Source: Pseudomonadota bacterium (GTDB lineage Bacteria > Desulfobacterota > Syntrophia > Syntrophales > JADFWA01). Taken from it: a stretch of 5,815 bases of DNA. This document shows, one piece after another, positions 1 through 5,815 of this stretch. The stretch spans positions 1-5,815 of the forward strand of contig JADFWA010000347.1 in assembly GCA_015222855.1 (NCBI GenBank). Direction: 5' to 3'. The notes under the pieces are model-generated. The model saw only the letters and a list, made by a program, of their open reading frames with translations. It did not search any database and had not been told where the DNA came from. Numbering within the stretch: the stretch's first letter is position 1; each line of letters begins with the position of its first letter. The position numbers were made by a program, and so were the translations under genes.

Positions 1-30
1 AAAGATACCTGAGAAAGAAGATTGAGTAAA

Positions 31-231
31 ATGAAAAGGGGAAACTACAGCGATTTCGATGCCACGGAACTCTACTGTCCCAAATGCAAGAGAGCGGTCC
101 CTGTAAGAAAAAGACTCCTTCTGGTTCTTCCAGGCGGAGACAAGTATGATTATACCTGCGTCCACTGCGGGACATCTGCGGGAGATAAAACGGTCTCACA
201 GAAGGATAATCTGAGATTGTTTGTCAAATAA
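31..231 (+). CDS. small four-cysteine zinc-ribbon protein, function unknown
   Basis: This encodes a 66-residue protein I cannot assign to a named family. Two CxxC pairs, CPKC (residues 16-19) and CVHC (43-46), about 23 residues apart, form a classic zinc-ribbon knuckle arrangement. Between them lie a basic stretch (KRAVPVRKR) and a hydrophobic LLLVLPGG turn. There is no signal peptide or membrane segment, so it is probably cytoplasmic. The ribbon fills most of the protein; the tail after the second knuckle is only about 20 polar residues. I chose the ATG at 31, with a purine-rich AAGAAG at 15-20 as a weak ribosome-binding site. An in-frame TTG at 22 would add three residues, and an in-frame TGA at 10-12 rules out any longer form. 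The gene is convergent with the minus-strand genes and followed by two hairpins. Zinc binding is a confident inference; a role in binding nucleic acid or protein is only a guess. Confidence 0.72.
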   Translation: MKRGNYSDFDATELYCPKCKRAVPVRKRLLLVLPGGDKYDYTCVHCGTSAGDKTVSQKDNLRLFVK

Positions 232-253
232 AGGTAAATCAGACAACTCGTAG

Positions 254-274
254 GGGTGGGGTTTATCCCCACCC
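254..274. repeat. GC-rich perfect palindrome, possible dispersed repeat
   Basis: A perfect 8-base inverted repeat (GGGTGGGG at 254-261, CCCCACCC at 267-274) encloses the five-base loop TTTAT. No T-run follows on either strand, so it is a poor intrinsic terminator by itself. The overall shape, TAGGGG then a G-rich arm, a short AT loop and a C-rich arm, resembles short palindromic repeats scattered between genes in many bacterial genomes. Only one copy is in the window, so the repeat assignment is inference. It could instead help terminate or stabilise the 3' end of the zinc-ribbon mRNA, whose stop codon lies 22 bases upstream. Confidence 0.5.
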
Positions 275-286
275 GCAAGCTCTCAT

Positions 287-321
287 AAAAAAGGCCATGT
301 TCCTAAAGAACATGGCCTTTT
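287..321. terminator. bidirectional rho-independent terminator
   Basis: A perfect 14-base inverted repeat (289-302 with 308-321) flanks the five-base loop CTAAA. The core GGCCATGTTC stem is bordered by an A-run on the left (287-292) and a T-run on the right (318-321). Read on the minus strand the stem is followed by six T residues, so it should be strong for the CoA-transferase operon, whose stop codon is about 30 bases away. Read on the plus strand it has four T residues and then ACTT, which makes it a weaker terminator for the zinc-ribbon gene ending at 231. Its position between two convergent genes fits a shared terminator. Confidence 0.88.
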
Positions 322-350
322 ACTTATATCACTGAAAGGATATTGTACAA

Positions 351-1121
351 TTATCTTCCGATAACATACCTGTAAGGATCCACTTCTTCTCTCAAAACAG
401 TGAGTTCCTTTTTGGTAGGATGATGGGTTTCAGCGATCTGCTTATGTGCCAGAAGTTCAAACCCGCAGTTATCCCGGACATCCTTTTCGGAATAACCGGG
501 ATTAATGGATTTAATTCTCATCCTCTTGGATTTAGGCTCAAAGTCCATGACGGCCATATTGGTTATAACCCTGTAGGGACCCGACCCTTTTGCAAGACCT
601 GACTTATCCCTGGAGTCGCCCCCTTCCAGATAACCGGGTGTTGTGATGTAATCACATTTTTCCGCAAATCGTTTGCTGTCCTGGGGGGTCATCACCATCA
701 TGTTCCAGCAGAAGGAACCAAAATCATTGGCTCCGCCACTGCCTGGAAACCTGACCTTTGGCTTTTGATGATCCGGCCCGATTCGGGTTGAATTCAGATT
801 GCCGTACATATCAATCTGCGCGCCACCGAGAAACGTATAGTCAACCATACCCCGGCAGAACAATTCCATGGTATCGGTCATACTGGTCGCCTGACATGCT
901 TTCCAGATTGTCCTGGAGTCACCGACGGAAATCGGCATTTCGGGAAGCTGTGGATCGATTCCACCTGCCTCAAATATAATCAATAAATCAGAAGCATGGG
1001 TTTTCTGGGCAAGCATTGCCGCCGCGCATGGGGCGCCGGTACCGACAGCAACGGACGCGCCAGACTTAAGCTCCCTTGCCCCGGTTACTATCATAAGTTC
1101 CATTGTATTATAATCAGCCAT
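351..1121 (-). CDS. glutaconate-type CoA-transferase, subunit B
   Basis: This is the catalytic beta subunit of a class I (family I) CoA-transferase, 256 residues, a normal length for the glutaconate CoA-transferase B family. The family moves CoA between an acyl-CoA and a free carboxylate through a glutamyl-CoA thioester. Glu51, in IIFEAGG, aligns with the catalytic glutamate of the Acidaminococcus enzyme (Glu54). Family signatures follow: VGTGAP (26-31), SVGDSR (65-70), GGAQIDMYGN (99-108), GSGGAND (127-133) and LREEVDPY (243-250). Retaining the glutamate argues for a true transferase rather than a ring-opening hydrolase of the IpdAB type, which lacks it. No signal peptide is visible, so it is cytoplasmic. 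It starts at ATG behind AAAGGAGG, 20 bases after the subunit A stop, and ends at a TAA 30 bases before a strong terminator, so it is the last gene of the operon. The acyl substrate cannot be read from the sequence; glutaconate, a short-chain 3-oxoacid or another acyl group are all possible. Confidence 0.93.
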   Translation of the reverse strand: MADYNTMELMIVTGARELKSGASVAVGTGAPCAAAMLAQKTHASDLLIIFEAGGIDPQLPEMPISVGDSRTIWKACQATSMTDTMELFCRGMVDYTFLGGAQIDMYGNLNSTRIGPDHQKPKVRFPGSGGANDFGSFCWNMMVMTPQDSKRFAEKCDYITTPGYLEGGDSRDKSGLAKGSGPYRVITNMAVMDFEPKSKRMRIKSINPGYSEKDVRDNCGFELLAHKQIAETHHPTKKELTVLREEVDPYRYVIGR

Positions 1122-1132
1122 CGCTTATTTTT

Positions 1133-1140
1133 CCTCCTTT
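1133..1140 (-). promoter_or_regulatory. ribosome binding site of CoA-transferase subunit B
   Basis: On the minus strand the 20-base gap between the two subunit genes reads AAAGGAGG, then 11 bases, then ATG. This strong Shine-Dalgarno supports the chosen start and independent, efficient initiation of subunit B, as expected for an equimolar heteromeric enzyme. Confidence 0.8.
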
Positions 1141-1141
1141 C

Positions 1142-2140
1142 TTATCCGTTATTACCATTACCCGTCGTCATCAGCTCTTTATCTCGCAGCGCCAGCATTT
1201 TTTCCATACCGCCGTGCAGTCTGATATAATCGAAGTGGGATTCAACATTGTAGATATTTTTATCGAGAAACTCTTTAAATGCCTCGGGATCTTTTTCGAC
1301 CGTTAGCCACTCCCTGATATGCTCTTCGTCTGAGAAATATTCATAGGCCATAACCCCGGGATAAGCTCCATAAGGCACCTCGCACACCGCGTCAACGCAG
1401 AAGAAAGGAATCAATGTCAGAGTCGGTTCTCTGCGGATTTCTTCATTCGGAATAAGTCTCTCACATGTGATGATCAAATGTTTCGATGCCTTGGCCAGAT
1501 CCAAATCTGAAACAGTAATATCACGAATCCTGCAGTTACCATACATATCCGCCTCATGAACATGTATAACCGATACATCAGGCCAGAGAGCCGGCATGGC
1601 CGCATACTTTTGCCCTGTGAAGGGGCATTCGATTATTTTCGCCCCGCTGAACTTGAAGGTATCCGTTCCCATGACGTTTCTGATGGGAACGAATGAAATG
1701 CCCATCGCTGCAGCCTTGAGACGGGCCGACAGGCAGTAGTTGGTCCACTCAGAAACCTCTACTTCACCGCTTTGCATATACTTTCTTGCATTGGATGACA
1801 GTCCCCTTGCCTCCAGACCAACGATGTAGGCGATATCCAGTTTGTTAAAAACCTTCCCCGCGCAAAGAACCTGAAAATCATGGGTAGAAGTATGACCGGC
1901 GAATGCCATGTTTTTCTTTTTCTGTCTCACAATCTCATGGCATGCGGCTATGGGGGTTCTATTGGCACCGAAACCACCGATTGCCAGATACTCCCCGTCA
2001 TGCACATACTTAGCAACCGCGTCTTTCAAAGACATCAATTTGTTCGTCAATGCTCGGGACTTCGTCTTGAAATGTGCTCTCGCGTTATCCGCATCGGGAT
2101 CCGTAAATAATCTTCCAACGCCTTCATCTATAACATCCAC
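1142..2140 (-). CDS. glutaconate-type CoA-transferase, subunit A
   Basis: This is the alpha subunit partner of the downstream CoA-transferase B subunit, 332 residues. From residue 36 it follows the glutaconate CoA-transferase A pattern: MSLKDAVAKYVHDGEYLAIG, then the GGF turn (55-57), SFVPIRNVMG (149-158), an AMPALWPDVSVIHVHEAD segment (181-198), ITCERLIPNEEIRREP (224-239) and FCVDAVCEVPYGAYPG (247-262). Alpha and beta have the same fold and form the active site at their interface; the catalytic glutamate is on subunit B. Residues 1-35 (MDVIDEGVGR, then LFTDPDAD) are an extension absent from the Acidaminococcus subunit. The start is GTG at 2140, fixed by AAGGAGGT nine bases upstream; the internal ATG coding Met36 has no ribosome-binding site, so the extension is probably real. 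The C-terminus is a short, probably disordered TTGNGNNG tail. It leads the two-gene transferase unit after a 230-base gap. Substrate is undetermined. Confidence 0.92.
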   Translation of the reverse strand: MDVIDEGVGRLFTDPDADNARAHFKTKSRALTNKLMSLKDAVAKYVHDGEYLAIGGFGANRTPIAACHEIVRQKKKNMAFAGHTSTHDFQVLCAGKVFNKLDIAYIVGLEARGLSSNARKYMQSGEVEVSEWTNYCLSARLKAAAMGISFVPIRNVMGTDTFKFSGAKIIECPFTGQKYAAMPALWPDVSVIHVHEADMYGNCRIRDITVSDLDLAKASKHLIITCERLIPNEEIRREPTLTLIPFFCVDAVCEVPYGAYPGVMAYEYFSDEEHIREWLTVEKDPEAFKEFLDKNIYNVESHFDYIRLHGGMEKMLALRDKELMTTGNGNNG

Positions 2141-2148
2141 TGTAACTT

Positions 2149-2156
2149 ACCTCCTT
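2149..2156 (-). promoter_or_regulatory. ribosome binding site fixing the GTG start of subunit A
   Basis: Read on the minus strand this is AAGGAGGT, a near-perfect anti-16S match, with nine bases between GGAGG and the GTG start codon. It decides the start: an internal ATG at 2035-2033 would remove 35 residues but is preceded by GAACAAATTG with no Shine-Dalgarno. Confidence 0.82.
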
Positions 2157-2370
2157 CTCTTATTAGTGTTTGAAACCCACATGAAATCCTCATCAATTAC
2201 AGCGTCTTGAAAATTAAATTTCAGAGAAACTTTCGAGTTTATGCGGGCTAATCAACGTTTCTGCAACGCCGGTTTGCATAACATAACCGACTACATTTAG
2301 CAAGCAATATTGTGACTCTCCCTATCTAAGGAACAAATCTCCTCCCATTGACACCTTCCCAAAGTCTGGC
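2157..2370. other. gene-free gap upstream of the CoA-transferase operon
   Basis: This AT-richer stretch separates the nucleotidyltransferase stop from subunit A on the same strand. No credible ORF lies in it. It is long enough for a promoter and leader of the transferase operon, but I see no convincing -35/-10 pair, no sigma-54 GG/GC pair and no clear terminator with a T-run for the upstream gene. A small five-base stem around TTCG (AAACT at 2227-2231, AGTTT at 2236-2240, plus-strand reading) is the only neat local hairpin and is too short to call functional. Confidence 0.4.
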
Positions 2371-3798
2371 CTATTCTACCTTGCTGCGGATAATTTTTCC
2401 CGCGTACCTGATGGCCTCCTCCCTGTCTTTTATCCTCCCCTCCATCCGGGCATCTTCAACCTTTCCGAGTATTTTCCCCAAGAACGGGTCTGGTGAAAGA
2501 CCAAATTTATCAATCAAGTCCCTCCCCGTAATCAAAGGCGGTGTTTCGATACGCGGCTTGATCTCCCCATAATATATGTCGAGCATCTCCTTTGTCATTC
2601 TCTTACTTTTTGGTATCCTGTCCTCAGGCACATCCGGACCGAGTGTCGCCATGGAATCCGCAAGAAACAATATAAAATAAGCCCGGAACTCTTCTGTATG
2701 CTTCCTGAAAAAGCGCAGGATGCTCTTTTGAGAAAGTGCACCCAAAAAGGCAAGATTAATCAGATACATATGATCCCCGACCATATCTTTCACAAAACCG
2801 ATCTCTCTGTTACTCAATTTTAACCGCCGGGCAGCCTCTTCCGCTATTTTTTTGCCGGCATCCTCATGTCCCAGGAATCTCACGCGGCCGTCAGTATCCT
2901 CACTTCTGGCCTCGGGTTTCCCTGAATCGTGAAATATGGCCGCAAACTTGATGATGCTCTCCCTGCTCCTGCCCGGAACAAATCCGGAGTCAAGATATTC
3001 ATTAAAATTGGGTGCATATTCCCCAAAATAATCCTCCGGTTCCCTCATCACGAACTCGATTTTTTCAAGTGTGAGGAGCGTATGCCCCCAGACGTCAAGA
3101 TGGTGATAACCGTTCTGACGCACCCCTTTCATGGACAGAATCTCCGGAAAAATCTCCTCAAGCAGCCCAAGACCATCCATATCGATGACAAACGGGGCGC
3201 AGGAATATACTGAAAGGAGATTAAAGAATTCATCCCTGATCCTCTCCCACGAAACTTCCTTCAACCTGCCGCGATTTTGGACAATACTCTTTCGGGTTTT
3301 TATATCTATCTCAAAACCGAGCTGTGCGGCAAAACGGAACGCTCGAACCATTCGGAGCGAATCATCCCTGAAGGTTTCATCACTTATGACCGCAATTCTT
3401 TTTTTACAAATGTCATCCCGGCCGCCGAAGGGATCAATCAATGAATCGAAACTGCCCTCCAGATAATCCATAAGTGGGAGCGCCATGGCATTGATGGTAA
3501 AATCTCTCTCCCCCAGATCTTCCTCGATGGATGCCCCACGCATTTTTGTGAAATCGAATACAAGAGTTTCATCATGTGACTTGACAACAACACGCTCCGT
3601 CTTCCGGCAAGGTTCATCATCAAGCAGGATATAGGTTCCGCCGCTCCTTCTTGCAAAATCCAGGGCTAGTTCGCGCGCACCGGAAGGAACCACAATATCG
3701 ATGTCGGGGGAATATCTCTTCAATATCCGATCCCGGATCGCCCCGCCAGCGACATAGAGCGGCCTGCCTTCCAGATATCTCAAATAGTTTTCGATCAT
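2371..3798 (-). CDS. CCA tRNA nucleotidyltransferase / poly(A) polymerase family protein with HD domain
   Basis: This 475-residue class II nucleotidyltransferase adds nucleotides to RNA 3' ends, either maturing the CCA end of tRNA or polyadenylating RNA. The head domain holds GGAIRD (18-23) and PDIDIVVP with the metal-binding pair Asp32/Asp34. ERDFTINAMA (97-106) and DDSLRMVRAFRFA (145-157) follow; the latter is the nucleotide-recognising EDxxR-type motif. SWERIRDEFFNLL (183-195) begins the RNA-binding neck. The C-terminal half carries an HD phosphohydrolase domain: His239, His290-Asp291 in FHDSGKPEAR, His311, and possibly Asp381. HD domains in this family are associated with phosphatase or phosphodiesterase trimming of tRNA ends. 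The ATG at 3798 lies one base after the upstream TGA, with only a weak GGTG behind it, so translation is probably coupled. Motifs alone do not separate full CCA-adding, CC- or A-adding, and poly(A) activity; the intact motifs suggest an active CCA-type enzyme. The product is cytoplasmic. Confidence 0.9.
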   Translation of the reverse strand: MIENYLRYLEGRPLYVAGGAIRDRILKRYSPDIDIVVPSGARELALDFARRSGGTYILLDDEPCRKTERVVVKSHDETLVFDFTKMRGASIEEDLGERDFTINAMALPLMDYLEGSFDSLIDPFGGRDDICKKRIAVISDETFRDDSLRMVRAFRFAAQLGFEIDIKTRKSIVQNRGRLKEVSWERIRDEFFNLLSVYSCAPFVIDMDGLGLLEEIFPEILSMKGVRQNGYHHLDVWGHTLLTLEKIEFVMREPEDYFGEYAPNFNEYLDSGFVPGRSRESIIKFAAIFHDSGKPEARSEDTDGRVRFLGHEDAGKKIAEEAARRLKLSNREIGFVKDMVGDHMYLINLAFLGALSQKSILRFFRKHTEEFRAYFILFLADSMATLGPDVPEDRIPKSKRMTKEMLDIYYGEIKPRIETPPLITGRDLIDKFGLSPDPFLGKILGKVEDARMEGRIKDREEAIRYAGKIIRSKVE

Positions 3799-3799
3799 A

Positions 3800-5815
3800 T
3801 CACCACAGGATTCGGGCGTCCACAGCCCTGCAACCGTCTCCCGTCGCCATCAATGGGTTAATATCCAGCTCTGCAATATCCGGAATTTCAGCAGCCAGAA
3901 AAGAAAGCCTCTCCAGAGCGTCGAGAAGCGCTTCCATCTTCACCCCTGCCTCACCCCGCACACCCGTCAGCAGGGGATACATCTTCAGTGACTTGAGCAT
4001 CTGCTCAGCCTGCAGTCGATCAACGGGAACAATCTCCCTACTGACATCCCGGAACACCTCTGTATAAATTCCGCCCAGACCGCAGGCGATCACCTGACCG
4101 AACTGGGGGTCCCGTTTCAAGCCAAAGAGCAGCTCCAAACCTCCAGCCTGCTCCTGCAACTGAAAAGCCCCGATCCGGATATCGGGATTGCGGAGACGCA
4201 CATTTTCCGTCATTTTATGAAAAGCATCACGAAGTTCGTTCGGGGTTTCGATTCCCGTTATCACCCCGCCCCATTCACTCTTATGAAGGAAGGCCGAACC
4301 GGCTAATTTCAAAACCAGCGGGTATTTAAGATCTGCCGCAGCCGCTTCCAGCTCCTCCCAACCGCGGGCCAGGGCGCCTTTAACTACAGGAATTTTAAAA
4401 GCGGCCAGCAATTTGAGGGCATCTTCTCCCAAAAGGACCTTCTGTTCCCTGCCCTTCTCAAGTAAAGTCTTCATGCGCTGCCGGTCAACCGAAAAACTTT
4501 TCTGAGAAGGAACATTCCGCCGCCGCGCCTGATAATAGCGGTGACAAAAAGAAAGTCCCCGCACAGCCTGCTCAATGGAATCAAAGCATGCCACACCACC
4601 GATAGACTCATACTGCTTCGTGGCGGAGGCTATGTCATCCATGTAGACCCACATGGCAATCGGCTTGCGATTGCCCGCCTCCCGCCGCGCCCCTGCCACC
4701 GCCTCCGCTATACCGAAATGGGCATGCAGCGGAGAACTCGGAGCGGGAATAACCGCCAGCGCCCCATCCACCCCCGGCGATTTCAACAAACCGGTCATGG
4801 CCTTGCCGTAAACTTCCCGTAAGTTGCCCCCGATCATACCCACCGGCCAGATATCAATAGGGTTACCTATATGTATCCATTCCGGAACACCCTCCTTCAG
4901 TTCTTCGGATAAACCTGGGGGAAGCTTTGCCAACACCAAACCAAAGTCTTCACAGGCATCGGCGGACATAATACCGCCAGCGCCGGTGGGCGTCAGAACA
5001 CCCAACCTTGGCCCCTCCATCTCCTGCAGGAGGAGCAGGGCGCGGATGGCATCCTTCAGTTCAGTTCCACTTTTTACGCGAATGATCCCTGCCCGGTCGA
5101 AGGCAGCGTCAAATACCTCATCCTCGCCAACAAGGGAGCCGGTGTGAGAAACCGCCGCTTCAGCACCCACTGTGCTGCGGCCGGTTTTGAAGACGATAAC
5201 GGGCTTTTGTAAAGTAATTTTGGAGGCAATTTCCAGAAACTCCCGGCCCCGCTTTATACCTTCCATGTGTATAACTATCACCCTGGTTTCAGGATCATCG
5301 GCAAAAAACTCCAGCGCATCCACAAAATCGACATCGCAGCCATTGCCAATATCAATGGCCTTCCCCCAATCCTGGTAAGTGAAGCTCGGGGAAGCGACCT
5401 GGATCACACCGGTCTGGGCAATTACCGAAACGGGTGAGACCTTTTCGGGAACCGGCAGGTCGATAAAACCGGTAGTGAAATGTTGAAAATTGTTGAGTAT
5501 CCCCATGGTGTTTGGTCCCAGGACACGCACGCCGTTTTCCCGGGCCAGCCTGACGATCTGTTCCTGAAGTTCCGCGCCGCGCCGGTCGGCATCACCAAAA
5601 CCCTGGCTGATGATGATCACCCGCCGGATGCCGGCCCGCACACATTGTTCAAACATCCGTGCTACCCGGTCTCTTCCCACGGACATCACCGCCAGATCCG
5701 CTATTTCCGGCACTTCCAAAACCGAAGGATAAGCCTTGAATCCGCAAATTTCCCGGGCATTCGGGTTTATCGGATAGACACGGCCTTTATAGCCGTATCG
5801 CACCATGCACTCCAC
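3800..5815 (-). CDS. ADP-forming acyl-CoA (acetyl-CoA) synthetase, fused alpha-beta, 5'-partial
   Basis: This is a single-chain NDP-forming acyl-CoA synthetase (acyl-CoA + ADP + Pi to acid + CoA + ATP, reversible), 671 residues visible. The gene runs off the window: the first residues align just after the Rossmann glycine loop, so roughly 35-40 N-terminal residues are missing and the GTG at the edge is not the start. Order of domains: CoA-binding (to about 120, with GRVYPINP at 11-18 and VLGPNTMG at 98-105), succinyl-CoA-ligase-like domains (about 125-430), then an ATP-grasp beta part (about 450-671). The phosphorylated histidine is His224 in VSHTGSLVGEDE; Glu185 in HMEGIKRG is the likely supporting acid. 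The beta part has LVLKLAGSAFLHKSEWGGV (500-518) with His511, the family's second relay histidine, CGLGGIYTEVFRD (578-590) and the closing ELDINPL (649-655). All key residues are present, so it should be active. The acyl preference (acetate, propionate, aromatic acid) is not readable. The stop is one base before the next gene. Confidence 0.92.
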   Translation of the reverse strand: MECMVRYGYKGRVYPINPNAREICGFKAYPSVLEVPEIADLAVMSVGRDRVARMFEQCVRAGIRRVIIISQGFGDADRRGAELQEQIVRLARENGVRVLGPNTMGILNNFQHFTTGFIDLPVPEKVSPVSVIAQTGVIQVASPSFTYQDWGKAIDIGNGCDVDFVDALEFFADDPETRVIVIHMEGIKRGREFLEIASKITLQKPVIVFKTGRSTVGAEAAVSHTGSLVGEDEVFDAAFDRAGIIRVKSGTELKDAIRALLLLQEMEGPRLGVLTPTGAGGIMSADACEDFGLVLAKLPPGLSEELKEGVPEWIHIGNPIDIWPVGMIGGNLREVYGKAMTGLLKSPGVDGALAVIPAPSSPLHAHFGIAEAVAGARREAGNRKPIAMWVYMDDIASATKQYESIGGVACFDSIEQAVRGLSFCHRYYQARRRNVPSQKSFSVDRQRMKTLLEKGREQKVLLGEDALKLLAAFKIPVVKGALARGWEELEAAAADLKYPLVLKLAGSAFLHKSEWGGVITGIETPNELRDAFHKMTENVRLRNPDIRIGAFQLQEQAGGLELLFGLKRDPQFGQVIACGLGGIYTEVFRDVSREIVPVDRLQAEQMLKSLKMYPLLTGVRGEAGVKMEALLDALERLSFLAAEIPDIAELDINPLMATGDGCRAVDARILW

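Noticed and set aside
1..29. Possible C-terminal tail of an upstream plus-strand gene, ending at TGA 23-25 or TAA 27-29
   Set aside because: Two frames each leave an open tail of seven or eight residues up to a stop just before the ATG at 31. That is far too short to choose between them or to call a gene.
1908..2210. Plus-strand open frame of 100 codons with a hydrophobic start over the subunit A 5' end
   Set aside because: It overlaps the conserved subunit A coding sequence on the other strand, and its apparent membrane-like start is a by-product of the antisense reading.
2227..2240. Five-base stem closed by TTCG in the gap before subunit A
   Set aside because: The stem is AT-rich and short, and there is no T-run after it, so neither a terminator nor a riboswitch can be supported.
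2280..2307. Candidate minus-strand promoter TTGCTT, 16-base spacer, TATGTT upstream of subunit A
   Set aside because: Only three of six and four of six consensus matches; pairs this weak occur by chance in AT-rich gaps.
3131..3466. Plus-strand open frame of 111 codons inside the nucleotidyltransferase gene
   Set aside because: An antisense shadow of the conserved head domain, rich in Ser and Arg, with no domain.
3651..4067. Plus-strand open frame of 138 codons across the synthetase/nucleotidyltransferase junction
   Set aside because: It is antisense to two well-supported genes, has low-complexity Ser/Arg/Pro content and no recognisable motif.
4824..5147. Plus-strand open frame of 107 codons inside the synthetase gene
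   Set aside because: An antisense shadow of a GC-rich coding region; Pro/Ser-rich translation without family features.
1..5815. CRISPR array, IS element, tRNA or prophage signature
   Set aside because: No direct-repeat spacing, transposase motifs, cloverleaf arms or phage genes were seen on either strand.

Overview
The window looks like chromosomal DNA from an anaerobic Gram-negative bacterium, most plausibly a syntrophic or sulfate-reducing Desulfobacterota (Syntrophales-like). This is inferred from the mix of genes: an ADP-forming acyl-CoA synthetase, a glutaconate-type two-subunit CoA-transferase, and a long HD-domain CCA/poly(A) nucleotidyltransferase. No marker gene fixes the taxonomy.

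Layout, left to right. Bases 31-231 (+) encode a very small four-cysteine zinc-ribbon protein of unknown function. Bases 232-350 hold no gene. They contain a GC-rich perfect hairpin (254-274) that resembles a dispersed palindromic repeat, and a second perfect hairpin (289-321) with an A-run on its left and a T-run on its right, so it reads as a shared bidirectional terminator between convergent genes. Everything to the right is on the minus strand. In transcription order it is: a fused ADP-forming acyl-CoA synthetase (5815 to 3800, N-terminus outside the window), a CCA-adding/poly(A) polymerase family protein (3798 to 2371) starting one base after the synthetase stop, a 230-base gap with no gene, and then the CoA-transferase subunits A (2140 to 1142) and B (1121 to 351). 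The last two are 20 bases apart and each has a strong Shine-Dalgarno sequence.

How the genes may work together. The transferase can move CoA between carboxylic acids, and the synthetase can interconvert acyl-CoA + ADP + Pi with acid + CoA + ATP. Together they would suit fermentative or syntrophic acid metabolism with substrate-level phosphorylation. The tRNA-end or RNA-tailing enzyme in the same transcription unit as the synthetase has no obvious metabolic link to it, but the one-base junction implies shared transcription and coupled translation. I found no CRISPR array, IS element, tRNA, rRNA or phage gene, and no convincing undescribed multi-gene system. The most useful leads are the synthetase/nucleotidyltransferase coupling, the N-terminal extension of CoA-transferase subunit A, the unknown zinc-ribbon protein and the repeat-like palindrome.
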